From an uncultured Lachnospiraceae bacterium (GTDB lineage: Bacteria > Bacillota > Clostridia > Lachnospirales > Lachnospiraceae), in the NCBI GenBank assembly GCA_946533525.1, contig CAMNBW010000075.1:1-7186 (forward strand): a DNA stretch of 7,186 bases, in the 5' to 3' direction. The notes under the pieces are model-generated. The model was not told the origin of the DNA and searched no databases. It saw only the letters and a program-made list of their open reading frames with translations. The number at the start of each line of letters is the position of its first letter. The stretch's first letter is position 1. A program made the position numbers and the translations under genes. Below are positions 1 to 5,435 of this stretch, piece by piece.

Positions 1-666
1 TGCGCTCTCGAAATCCTCTGTCGTAAAATCCAACCGCACCGAGGCCGGGGAAAGCTCCCGCACCCGCTCCATGGCCTTATGGAGCGATGTCGGAACCGAA
101 TTATAAATTACGTTGCAGCAATATCTGCAGTCGCAGAGCACCGGGAAATCCGTCCTCTTTCTGTCAGTTAAGTTTACATAAAACTGTCCCTTACCTGCAC
201 ATTTCTTAGTGCTGTCCTTATACACGCAGTTGGCGCTTATCATAAGGGGGCTCCTGCCGTAGAGCACGAGCTCGGACAGCTCGGCAAAGCCTCTCTCCCT
301 AAGCTCCTTAAATTCCAGCTCAAGAGGATACACCGTCCGGGTGACCCCCATGGACAGCAGGGTCTTCACCGCCTCCGAATTCATGGTATATAGGCAGGAA
401 TCCGAGACCACCTCTCCCCTGTAGTCCTCGGAGAGCACATACATGAGCTCATCCGTATTTCTGACCATAACCCCGTCGGAGCGGCTGTCGATAGTAAGCT
501 TTGTATCCGACCGGAAAACATAGGGCAGAAGCTGTATCCATTTCTTCCCCTTTTCCTTCCCGGAGCCGGAATAGGGATATTCATACGAATATATCCGGTC
601 TACGCCATCAAGGGAGCTTAACTTTTCCGCAAGACCCTCTGTCTCACAAAGAACGCCTGTATACAC
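1..666 (-). CDS. U32 peptidase-family protein, C-terminal half as a separate gene (partial, runs off left edge)
   Basis: The 222 codons seen here match the second half of long clostridial U32 (collagenase-like, DUF3656-type) proteins, as recognised from memory of the family. Residues 64-125 have the barrel-like pattern of that half (VRNTDEL, then SDSCLYTMNSEA, then YPLELEFKEL). Residues 136-190 carry YGRSPLMISANC, a spaced Cys, FPVLCDCRYCCN and IYNS. Cysteines 147, 156, 178, 180, 183 and 184 could bind a metal or Fe-S cluster, which is inference. The start is GTG at 664-666: the codon just before it in frame is TAA, so no earlier start exists, and GAGGAG lies 7 bases upstream. The gene overlaps the end of the upstream U32 gene by 23 bases in a different frame. 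The two halves are normally one polypeptide, so this is either a gene fission with its own ribosome binding site or a frameshifted gene. It is intact to the window edge. Confidence 0.8.
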   Translation of the reverse strand, partial: MYTGVLCETEGLAEKLSSLDGVDRIYSYEYPYSGSGKEKGKKWIQLLPYVFRSDTKLTIDSRSDGVMVRNTDELMYVLSEDYRGEVVSDSCLYTMNSEAVKTLLSMGVTRTVYPLELEFKELRERGFAELSELVLYGRSPLMISANCVYKDSTKKCAGKGQFYVNLTDRKRTDFPVLCDCRYCCNVIYNSVPTSLHKAMERVRELSPASVRLDFTTEDFESA

Positions 667-1903
667 TTAAAAGCTCCTCTTTCATTTTGTTTAAGGTCTC
701 CCGCCTAAGGGCATTGAGGGCTCCGTTGGGTATAAATATCTCTCCTTCGGTCACAACCTTCAATTCCTCGAATTCAAAGTCCGTATCCCCGGTCTTTCTA
801 AGCCGCTCTTCGATGTCTTTAGGGTTCATGGCGGTCTTCTTAGCCCTCTGCACTATATCCCCGGTGACCGTAACCCCGGCCTTACCGCTTATGACCTTTA
901 AGACGACCGGCTCTCCCTCCCTAAGGACACATTCCCCGGAAAGCCTTACCTTAAGGGGCTTGGGAACTACGGTCTTTTCGTACCCGGTTTTGTAGGCCCC
1001 CTTTTCATAGGTCACCATATCCGCCCCGTTATGCTTCTCGTAGTAGCCGTGGCTAAGCCCCCCGCGGGAATAGAGATTTACGAGTTTATCCAGGTCTTTG
1101 GGATTTACATAATATTTTTCCGGATCCCTGTAATACTGATCCAGATATTTCCTGTAAATAGCTGTGACGCCGTAAACATATTCCGGGGCCTTCATCCGGC
1201 CCTCTATCTTAAGGGACGCTACCCCCGCTTCAAGTATCCCCGGCAGAATATCCAGGGTACACATATCCTTCATCGAAAGAAGGTAGCGCTCCTCCGCCTT
1301 CCCCGCCCGGTAGGGCTGTCTGCACGGACCCGCACACCGCCCCCTGTTCCCGCTCCTTCCGCCGAGGAAGGAACTGAACAGGCAATAGCCCGAATAGGAG
1401 TAGCACATGGCCCCGTGTATAAAGGCCTCGAGCTCAATATCCGTATTCTCCCGGATATTCCTTATCTCTTTTAGGGAAAGCTCCCTCGCCGTAACTACCC
1501 GCTTCATCCCCTGGCTTTCGCAGAACTTTGCGCCGTAAACATTGGCGACGGAAAGCTGGGTGCTCCCGTGAACCTCCATTCCCGGAAAGTCCCTTCTAAT
1601 AAGGGAAACCGCGCCCAGATCCTGAACGATACAGCCGTCCAGCCCCGCCCTGTAGAAGGGCTCCAGAAACAAATGTACTCTTTCCAGTTCTTTTTCTTTA
1701 AGCAGGATATTAAAGGTAAGATAGAGCTTCTTACCTAAAAGGTGGGCGTAATCTATGGCCTTTATCATCCCCTCAGTATCAAAATTAGCCGAATACGCCC
1801 GGGCTGAAAACTCATCGGCACCGGCATAAACGGCATCCGCTCCGCCTGCAAAAGCAGCGTACATGGAATTAATATCCCCCGCAGGGGACAAAAGTTCGGC
1901 CAT
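644..1903 (-). CDS. U32 family peptidase (N-terminal catalytic-type half)
   Basis: A 419-residue protein starting MAELLSPAGD, the usual N-terminus of U32 family members (YegQ/RlhA, UbiU/UbiV, collagenase-like proteins). It has a predicted TIM-barrel-like N-terminal domain, then the family signature around residues 159-177 (EAFIHGAMC...GYC) and GRSGNRGRCAGPCRQPY at 182-198. Cys167, Cys174, Cys190 and Cys194 correspond to the conserved cysteines that hold a 4Fe-4S cluster in studied relatives. SMKDMCTLDILP and SLKIEGRMK follow at 210-237. Known relatives take part in RNA or quinone hydroxylation; the exact substrate here cannot be told, and 'peptidase' is a historical label. ATG overlaps the zapA stop by one base (TAATG) with no Shine-Dalgarno sequence, suggesting termination-reinitiation. 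The protein ends naturally with LLSVYRRSL, whereas many clostridial homologues continue into the domain now encoded by the next frame. Confidence 0.9.
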   Translation of the reverse strand: MAELLSPAGDINSMYAAFAGGADAVYAGADEFSARAYSANFDTEGMIKAIDYAHLLGKKLYLTFNILLKEKELERVHLFLEPFYRAGLDGCIVQDLGAVSLIRRDFPGMEVHGSTQLSVANVYGAKFCESQGMKRVVTARELSLKEIRNIRENTDIELEAFIHGAMCYSYSGYCLFSSFLGGRSGNRGRCAGPCRQPYRAGKAEERYLLSMKDMCTLDILPGILEAGVASLKIEGRMKAPEYVYGVTAIYRKYLDQYYRDPEKYYVNPKDLDKLVNLYSRGGLSHGYYEKHNGADMVTYEKGAYKTGYEKTVVPKPLKVRLSGECVLREGEPVVLKVISGKAGVTVTGDIVQRAKKTAMNPKDIEERLRKTGDTDFEFEELKVVTEGEIFIPNGALNALRRETLNKMKEELLSVYRRSL

Positions 1904-2352
1904 TATTTTTTACTGTTGTTGCGCGTTTCGGTGCGCGCCTCATCTATCGAATTCGAAATTCCGAGTTTTGTCTCAAGCTTGATTATCTTCTTTTGATTCT
2001 CGTTATTCTCCCTTTGGAGATCGCGCAGGGTCTCGTCCATACTCTTTAGCTTGATCTGCGTAGTGATAAGGTTGTGCTTTGCGTCGTAGAGCTCCTTATC
2101 CTTGCCGTCGAGCTCCTCCTGCAATATCTCCACCTGCTTCTTCGCCTTGAAATAGTCGTCGGCAATATTGAGCTCCAGCAGTATCGCCTGAAGATCGGCG
2201 CTCTGCCTGATATAAGAATCTATCTTGGAATATTCTGCTATTTTTCCGTTTATATACGCAGCAACACGCTGAAGGTATTCTTCACTTTCAGAGCCGCGGA
2301 GCGTAAGCACTTTTCCGCCGATGATAACCTGCGTATCTGTCTTGTCAGCCAT
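1903..2352 (-). CDS. zapA: Cell division protein ZapA
   Basis: A 149-residue ZapA-family protein. ZapA binds FtsZ in the cytoplasm and bundles its filaments, stabilising the division ring. The N-terminal globular part (about residues 1-50) shows the family pattern: TQVIIGGKVLTLRG, then EEYLQRVAAYINGKI. A helical region with ADLQAILLELNIADDYFK follows (about 53-70), then a long charged coiled coil to about residue 132 and a polar tail ending NNSKK. At 149 residues it is longer than the roughly 85-110 residues of many ZapA proteins; the excess is the extended coiled coil, which is common in Clostridia. ATG at 2350-2352 has GGAGG 5 bases upstream. A 171-base gap separates it from ruvB, and a candidate promoter lies in that gap, so zapA and the U32 genes may form a separate transcription unit from ruvAB. 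Confidence 0.92.
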   Translation of the reverse strand: MADKTDTQVIIGGKVLTLRGSESEEYLQRVAAYINGKIAEYSKIDSYIRQSADLQAILLELNIADDYFKAKKQVEILQEELDGKDKELYDAKHNLITTQIKLKSMDETLRDLQRENNENQKKIIKLETKLGISNSIDEARTETRNNSKK

Positions 2353-2391
2353 AATTCCTCCGAAATGTTATGGACCATTTTTAACTTTTAT

Positions 2392-2420
2392 ATTTTATAA
2401 CAAAACGCCGTTTTATACAA
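2392..2420 (-). promoter_or_regulatory. Candidate sigma-A promoter for zapA and the U32 genes
   Basis: Minus-strand TTGTAT (2415-2420) is separated by 17 bases from TAAAAT (2392-2397), in an AT-rich stretch 40 bases upstream of the zapA start. The -10 matches consensus at 5 of 6 positions and the -35 at only 3 of 6, so this is a moderate guess. Several overlapping TATAAA-like hexamers nearby make the exact position uncertain. Confidence 0.35.
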
Positions 2421-2431
2421 GTAAAGAGGTT

Positions 2432-2517
2432 GGTTTACATAATTATGAGCAAGATTGAAGCATAAATAAGTTTACATAACTCTAACCATTTCATATCCGG
2501 GCAGGTTTACATAATTT
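2432..2517. repeat. Three direct copies of GTTTACATAA in the ruvB-zapA gap
   Basis: The 10-base core GTTTACATAA occurs on the plus strand at 2433-2442, 2470-2479 and 2505-2514, with start-to-start spacings of 37 and 35 bases. Copies 1 and 3 extend to GGTTTACATAATT, while copy 2 has A before the core and C after it. The sequence between copies is AT-rich and not repeated. The regular spacing is near 3.5 helical turns. Iterated short direct repeats like this occur at the ends of some transposons (IS21-family ends carry repeated transposase-binding sites) and in protein-binding regions. No transposase gene is present, so the origin is open. Confidence 0.75.
2497..2517 (+). repeat. Inverted repeat bracketing ruvB, left copy
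   Basis: This copy consists of CCGGGCA followed directly by GGTTTACATAATTT. Its inverted partner at 3556-3577 has the same two blocks separated by one extra C, giving 21 of 22 aligned bases identical. It lies 7 bases past the ruvB stop codon in transcription order and contains the third member of the GTTTACATAA direct-repeat set. Confidence 0.75.
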
Positions 2518-2523
2518 CAAAAA

Positions 2524-3519
2524 TCAATTAAACAACCTGCTCATATGCTTAAACGCGAGGTCGGTTGCGACCCTGCCCTTGGGAGTGCGGTTTATAAAGC
2601 CGTTCTTAATAAGGAAGGGCTCATAGACGTCCTCTATGGTTCCCGCATCCTCTCCTATCGCGGCGGATAAAGTATCGAGTCCCACCGGGCCGCCGTCGAA
2701 TTTCTCTATTATAGTCTCGAGTATCAGCCTGTCCACCTTATCGAGGCCGTACTTGTCCACCTCGAGCATATCCAGGGCAGCCTGGGCCACCTCCTCATCT
2801 ATCTCTCCGTCGGCCTTTATCTGTGCGTAGTCCCTGACCCGCTTTAAGAGCCGGTTGGCTATCCTCGGCGTTCCCCTTGAGCGCCTCCCCATCTCCAGGG
2901 CGCCCTTTTCGTCTATCTTGACCCCCAGTATACTTGCCGACTGCATGATGATGGTCTTAAGCTCCTCCACCGTATAAAACTCCATGTGGTCGATGACGCC
3001 GAAGCGGTCGCGCAGCGGCGCGGAAAGACTGCCCGCCCGGGTCGTGGCTCCGACTAAGGTAAAGTGCGGGAGGTCTAAGCGCAGTGACCTCGCCGTGGGA
3101 CCCTTGCCTATCATTATATCTATGGCGAAGTCCTCCATGGCGGGATAGAGCACCTCCTCCACCTGTCGGTTTAAGCGGTGTATCTCGTCAATAAAGAGGA
3201 GGTCGCCCTCCTGCAGGTTATTTAAGATCGCCGCGAGCTCTCCCGGCTTTTCGATGGCGGGGCCGCTGGTGATCTTCATGTTGACCCCCATCTCCTCGGC
3301 GATTATTCCCGCAAGCGTAGTCTTGCCGAGGCCCGGAGGCCCGTAAAAGAGCACATGGTCGAGGGAGTCACCCCTTGCTTTGGCCGCATCTATGCTTATC
3401 TTAAGCTTGCTCTTGACCTTCTCCTGCCCGATATATTCCGATAGCCGCTTGGGCCGCAGGGACCCCTCCAGCTTCGTATCCTCTTCTATTATATTTGTTT
3501 CGATCACCCTCTTATTCAA
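2524..3519 (-). CDS. ruvB: Holliday junction branch migration ATPase RuvB
   Basis: RuvB is the hexameric AAA+ motor that, with RuvA, drives branch migration of Holliday junctions in recombinational repair. Numbered from the TTG start (331 residues), the protein has Walker A GPPGLGKTT (60-68), Walker B FIDEIHR (109-115), sensor 1 GATTRAG (157-163), arginine-finger region RDRFG (170-174) and sensor 2 RGTPRIANR (215-223). The C-terminal winged helix has GGPVGLDTLSAAIGED and FINRTPKGR (308-316). Start choice: TTG at 3517-3519 has GGAGG 7 bases upstream and gives MNKRVIET, which fits the usual N-terminus and length (B. subtilis RuvB is about 334). An in-frame GTG at 3553-3555 would add 12 residues but has no Shine-Dalgarno sequence and abuts the inverted repeat; ATG at 3523-3525 is too close to GGAGG. 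ruvC is absent from the window, as expected for Firmicutes, which use RecU. Confidence 0.95.
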   Translation of the reverse strand: MNKRVIETNIIEEDTKLEGSLRPKRLSEYIGQEKVKSKLKISIDAAKARGDSLDHVLFYGPPGLGKTTLAGIIAEEMGVNMKITSGPAIEKPGELAAILNNLQEGDLLFIDEIHRLNRQVEEVLYPAMEDFAIDIMIGKGPTARSLRLDLPHFTLVGATTRAGSLSAPLRDRFGVIDHMEFYTVEELKTIIMQSASILGVKIDEKGALEMGRRSRGTPRIANRLLKRVRDYAQIKADGEIDEEVAQAALDMLEVDKYGLDKVDRLILETIIEKFDGGPVGLDTLSAAIGEDAGTIEDVYEPFLIKNGFINRTPKGRVATDLAFKHMSRLFN

Positions 3520-3526
3520 GGTCATC

Positions 3527-3531
3527 CCTCC
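3527..3531 (-). promoter_or_regulatory. Ribosome binding site deciding the ruvB start
   Basis: Minus-strand GGAGG stands 7 bases before TTG (3517-3519), which is good spacing. The alternative GTG start at 3553-3555 lies upstream of this site and has no comparable sequence before it, so the shorter RuvB is preferred. Confidence 0.6.
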
Positions 3532-3555
3532 AAATTCAAAATCAACATGCGCCAC

Positions 3556-3577
3556 AAATTATGTAAACCGTGCCCGG
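3556..3577 (-). repeat. Inverted repeat bracketing ruvB, right copy (ruvA-ruvB gap)
   Basis: Read on the minus strand this copy is CCGGGCA, then an extra C, then GGTTTACATAATTT, matching the plus-strand copy at 2497-2517. It sits in an 84-base gap between the ruvA stop and the preferred ruvB start, a junction that is usually tight. The gap therefore looks enlarged by the repeat. Confidence 0.75.
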
Positions 3578-3603
3578 CAGCCGCGCAAATTCCTGCTATC
3601 CAC

Positions 3604-4218
3604 TCACAGCATCCTCTTCAACGCCTCTTTCAAGAGCGCCTGGGGATCGGTGAATTCTCCGTTGTCAGCGGCCTTGACCGCCTTATAGGCCTCGGTCGCC
3701 GAGTAACCCAGGGCCGTCAGCGCCTCCACAGCCTCGTCCCGCATATTCTGAGCCGCTCCCGCGGTTGACACTCCCTCCAGGGCTCCCGCCGCCTTGTCCA
3801 GGGCCGAAATATCCATATCCGCGATCTTTGCCTTGAGGTCCAGAATTATCCTCTGGGCGGTGCGGCTTCCCACGCCCGGCGCCCGGGATATGGACTTCGC
3901 GTCCCCGCTCATTATCGCAAAGCGCAGGTCGTCGGGAGTCAGGACTCCGAGTATCCCCTGCGCGCTTTTTGGTCCTACCCCGCTGACGGTTATGAGTATC
4001 TTAAAAAGCTCGAGCTCCTCCCGCCTTAAAAAGCCGTATAGGGTCATATCGTCCTCTTTGACGGCCAGATGGGTGTACATCGTGACCGGACTTCCCGCCG
4101 AGGGAAGGGCGCTGGCCGTCGAGGTGGATATCTTGAGCTCGAAGCCCACGCCGCTTACGTCCATGAGCAGCGTATCCTCCGTGACAAATTCCACTGTTCC
4201 CTTTAAAAAACCTATCAA
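3604..4218 (-). CDS. ruvA: Holliday junction branch migration protein RuvA
   Basis: RuvA binds the four-way DNA junction as a tetramer and loads RuvB. The 204-residue length is normal. Domain I is an OB fold (about residues 1-65) starting MIGFLKGTV with VSGVGFEL and a conserved LYGF at 60-63. Domain II has two helix-hairpin-helix motifs, VSGVGPKSAQGIL (78-90) and APGVGSRTAQRIILDL (113-128), which contact DNA. A flexible linker leads to domain III (about 157-204), the RuvB-binding part with EAVEALTALGYSATEA. The start codon is TTG at 4216-4218, preceded by AGGAGG 6 bases upstream. That site lies inside the last codons of the upstream Gx transporter gene, whose stop is one base away, so translation of the two genes is probably coupled. 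Confidence 0.96.
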   Translation of the reverse strand: MIGFLKGTVEFVTEDTLLMDVSGVGFELKISTSTASALPSAGSPVTMYTHLAVKEDDMTLYGFLRREELELFKILITVSGVGPKSAQGILGVLTPDDLRFAIMSGDAKSISRAPGVGSRTAQRIILDLKAKIADMDISALDKAAGALEGVSTAGAAQNMRDEAVEALTALGYSATEAYKAVKAADNGEFTDPQALLKEALKRML

Positions 4219-4219
4219 T

Positions 4220-4726
4220 TTAATCCTCCTTAAACACCGCCTTTAGCCGTCCTACGACCGGCAGCGTGACACTTCCTATCAGAAACCCTGTTACCGCACC
4301 GCTTAATAAAAGCGCCGGCAGATAGAAGAACACATTATAGCTCTCGACCGCCAGGGCCGCTACAATCAGCTGCCCCAGATTATGGGCGCACCCTCCGGCG
4401 ACGCTGACTCCCGGGATCCCGAAAAGGCCCGAGCGCTTTAAAAGGCTCATTACCACAAGGCTCAGTACGCCTCCTGCCAGAGAATACAGTATGCTGAAAG
4501 GGTTTCCGAACATAAAGCCCGCTATCAGTATCCTCATTACGTTTATTAGCCCCGCAAAGCCGCTGCCGTAGATATACAGCGCAAAAACCACCGCCAGATT
4601 GCTTAGGCCCAGCTTCATGCCCGGGACTCCGAAGGGCAGGGGCACCCGGCTCTCCACATAGGAAAGGATCAGGCAAAGCGCGGTAAGACACCCTCCCAGG
4701 GCTATCCTTTTAACGGGTAAGCGCAT
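4220..4726 (-). CDS. Gx transporter family membrane protein (heptaprenyl diphosphate synthase component I-like)
   Basis: A 168-residue, strongly hydrophobic protein with about five predicted membrane helices. It has the conserved blocks of the Gx transporter family (also labelled Hpre_diP_synt_I): VPGMKLGLSNLA (34-45), MRILIAGFMFGNPFSILYSL (64-83) followed by AGG, and VAGGCAHNLGQL (109-120). The family resembles substrate-binding S components of ECF-type vitamin transporters; the substrate is not known and 'heptaprenyl synthase' is probably a legacy name. ATG at 4724-4726 has a strong GAGGAGG about 9 bases upstream and overlaps the end of the NusG domain II gene by 17 bases. The two genes are frequent neighbours in Clostridia and may act together, but the job of the pair is unproven. 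Confidence 0.85.
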   Translation of the reverse strand: MRLPVKRIALGGCLTALCLILSYVESRVPLPFGVPGMKLGLSNLAVVFALYIYGSGFAGLINVMRILIAGFMFGNPFSILYSLAGGVLSLVVMSLLKRSGLFGIPGVSVAGGCAHNLGQLIVAALAVESYNVFFYLPALLLSGAVTGFLIGSVTLPVVGRLKAVFKED

Positions 4727-5075
4727 CGTAGGACACCTCCTCTTCGCCCCTTACCGTAACCACAACCCTGTGGGGCAGGCAGACCAGGGCTTCCCCCTCC
4801 TTCGAGATCGGGGCCTCATGCACACACAGCTTATCGGGGCAGTCCGCTTCCACTATATCCGCCCTGCCGTCCTTTATGACCAGCTTATTGCTTCCCCCCT
4901 GCACTCCGGTAATATCCACCTGTCTCTCCGAATTTAAGGGGTATTCCCCGACGACCTCTCCGTCGACGCTCACCACTACCCTTGAAGCCTCGCCCGAAAA
5001 GACCCTCATAAGTATCCATATTATCGCCGCTGCCGTCATCACAGCCGCCAATAGATAAAGATCCTGTTTTCTCAT
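4710..5075 (-). CDS. NusG domain II-containing membrane-anchored protein
   Basis: A 121-residue protein. MRKQD followed by a hydrophobic stretch at 6-24 gives a single N-terminal membrane anchor, so the rest probably faces outside. Residues 31-115 form a small beta-rich NusG_II domain: VVVSVDGEVVGEYPL, then ADCPDKLCVHEAPIS and GEALVCLPHRVVVTV. Cys79, Cys84 and Cys99 are family-typical. It shares only the fold with transcription factor NusG and should not be called NusG. ATG at 5073-5075 is the best start by protein pattern, but no Shine-Dalgarno sequence stands directly before it and it begins only 9 bases after the rpsU terminator stem. A TTG at 5121-5123 would extend the frame by 16 residues, encoded by the terminator hairpin itself, and is unlikely. 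It appears to be the first gene of the cluster with the Gx transporter, ruvA and ruvB. Confidence 0.85.
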   Translation of the reverse strand: MRKQDLYLLAAVMTAAAIIWILMRVFSGEASRVVVSVDGEVVGEYPLNSERQVDITGVQGGSNKLVIKDGRADIVEADCPDKLCVHEAPISKEGEALVCLPHRVVVTVRGEEEVSYDALTR

Positions 5076-5084
5076 AAGTAAAGA

Positions 5085-5112
5085 AAAGCCCCGGTATGTT
5101 TCCCGGGGCTTT
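5085..5112 (-). terminator. Intrinsic terminator downstream of rpsU
   Basis: On the minus strand a perfect 10-base-pair GC-rich stem (AAAGCCCCGG paired with CCGGGGCTTT; arms 5103-5112 and 5085-5094) closes an 8-base loop and runs into TTTTCTTTACTT. It begins 21 bases past the rpsU stop. It would end the rpsU transcript and also lies directly in front of the NusG domain II start. Confidence 0.85.
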
Positions 5113-5133
5113 ACATCCTTCAATTCAAAAAAC

Positions 5134-5310
5134 TTATTTATACTTACGCTTACGAGCAGCTTCAGACTTTTTCTTGCGTCTTACGCTGGGTTTTTCGTAA
5201 TGCTCTCTCTTACGTATCTCCTGCTGTATTCCAGCCTTTGCGCAATTTCTTTTAAATCTGCGCAGTGCGCTGTCAAGAGACTCGTTTTCCTTAACGATAA
5301 CATTAGACAT
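5134..5310 (-). CDS. rpsU: 30S ribosomal protein bS21
   Basis: A 58-codon gene for small-subunit protein bS21, located at the mRNA exit site of the 30S subunit near the anti-Shine-Dalgarno sequence and involved in initiation. The protein starts MSNVIVKENESLDSALRRFK, continues with RNCAKAGIQQEIRKREHYEK and a basic Arg/Lys-rich tail ending AARKRKYK, a full-length match to the family pattern. ATG at 5308-5310 has AGGGAGGT upstream (5323-5330), slightly long spacing. It has its own strong promoter at 5345-5373 and an intrinsic terminator at 5085-5112, so it is mainly a single-gene transcript. Any read-through would feed the NusG domain II / Gx transporter / ruvAB cluster. It is easily missed because of its small size. 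Confidence 0.97.
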   Translation of the reverse strand: MSNVIVKENESLDSALRRFKRNCAKAGIQQEIRKREHYEKPSVRRKKKSEAARKRKYK

Positions 5311-5344
5311 AACCTTGAACCGACCTCCCTTCGAACACTTAAGA

Positions 5345-5373
5345 ATTATATGTCAAGGGCGTTCCCACGTCAA
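5345..5373 (-). promoter_or_regulatory. Sigma-A promoter of rpsU
   Basis: Minus-strand TTGACG (5368-5373) and a perfect TATAAT (5345-5350) are separated by 17 bases. A second TTGACA (5351-5356) lies inside the spacer next to the -10 and is too close to serve as its -35. Transcription would begin near 5338, giving a leader of about 28 bases that contains the rpsU ribosome binding site. This is the best promoter in the window and suits a highly expressed ribosomal gene. Confidence 0.85.
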
Positions 5374-5384
5374 GCATTTTTTTC

Positions 5385-5412
5385 TTCATTTTTGAGGCTT
5401 CATTTTTGAGGC
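5385..5412. repeat. Two tandem copies of a 14-base unit upstream of rpsU
   Basis: The plus-strand unit TTCATTTTTGAGGC occurs twice with no gap (5385-5398 and 5399-5412), followed by TT of a third. It lies just upstream of the rpsU -35 on the transcription axis, between that promoter and the end of the membrane-protein gene. Its A-rich minus strand could act as an upstream promoter element, which is inference; a simple slippage duplication is equally possible. Confidence 0.6.
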
Positions 5413-5435
5413 TTGCCGCTAAGCCCCGCGCTTCT

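Noticed and set aside
172..181. Fifth exact copy of GTTTACATAA
   Set aside because: It lies inside the U32 C-terminal coding sequence, where it encodes residues that fit the protein, and its flanks do not match the other copies. I treat it as probable chance rather than part of the repeat array.
381..584. Minus-strand open frame of 67 codons
   Set aside because: It is in a different frame inside the C-terminal U32 gene, which fits its family well. The alternative frame is rich in Arg, Pro and Ser with no recognisable pattern.
501..995. Plus-strand open frame of 164 codons
   Set aside because: It lies opposite the two U32 frames, has no family pattern and is explained as the antisense shadow of the coding strand. 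The same holds for the other plus-strand frames, for example at 1031-1474, 3794-4246 and 6720-7049.
1103..1113. Near-match ATTTACATAAT, and another near-match GGTTGACATAATTAT around 5620
   Set aside because: Both have a mismatch in the core and lie in well-supported coding sequence.
2402..2415. Small hairpin AAAAC-GCC-GTTTT before zapA
   Set aside because: The stem is only five AT-rich pairs and no convincing T-run in the right position follows, so it is not a believable terminator. It overlaps the spacer of the candidate promoter.
4380..4691. Minus-strand open frame of 103 codons
   Set aside because: It is nested in the Gx transporter gene in another frame; the transporter frame has conserved motifs and a ribosome binding site, this one has neither.
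5408..5428. Hairpin GAGGCTT...AAGCCCC after the membrane protein gene
   Set aside because: A 7-base stem with a wobble pair is possible, but it is followed on the minus strand by A-rich, not T-rich, sequence, so it does not look like an intrinsic terminator.
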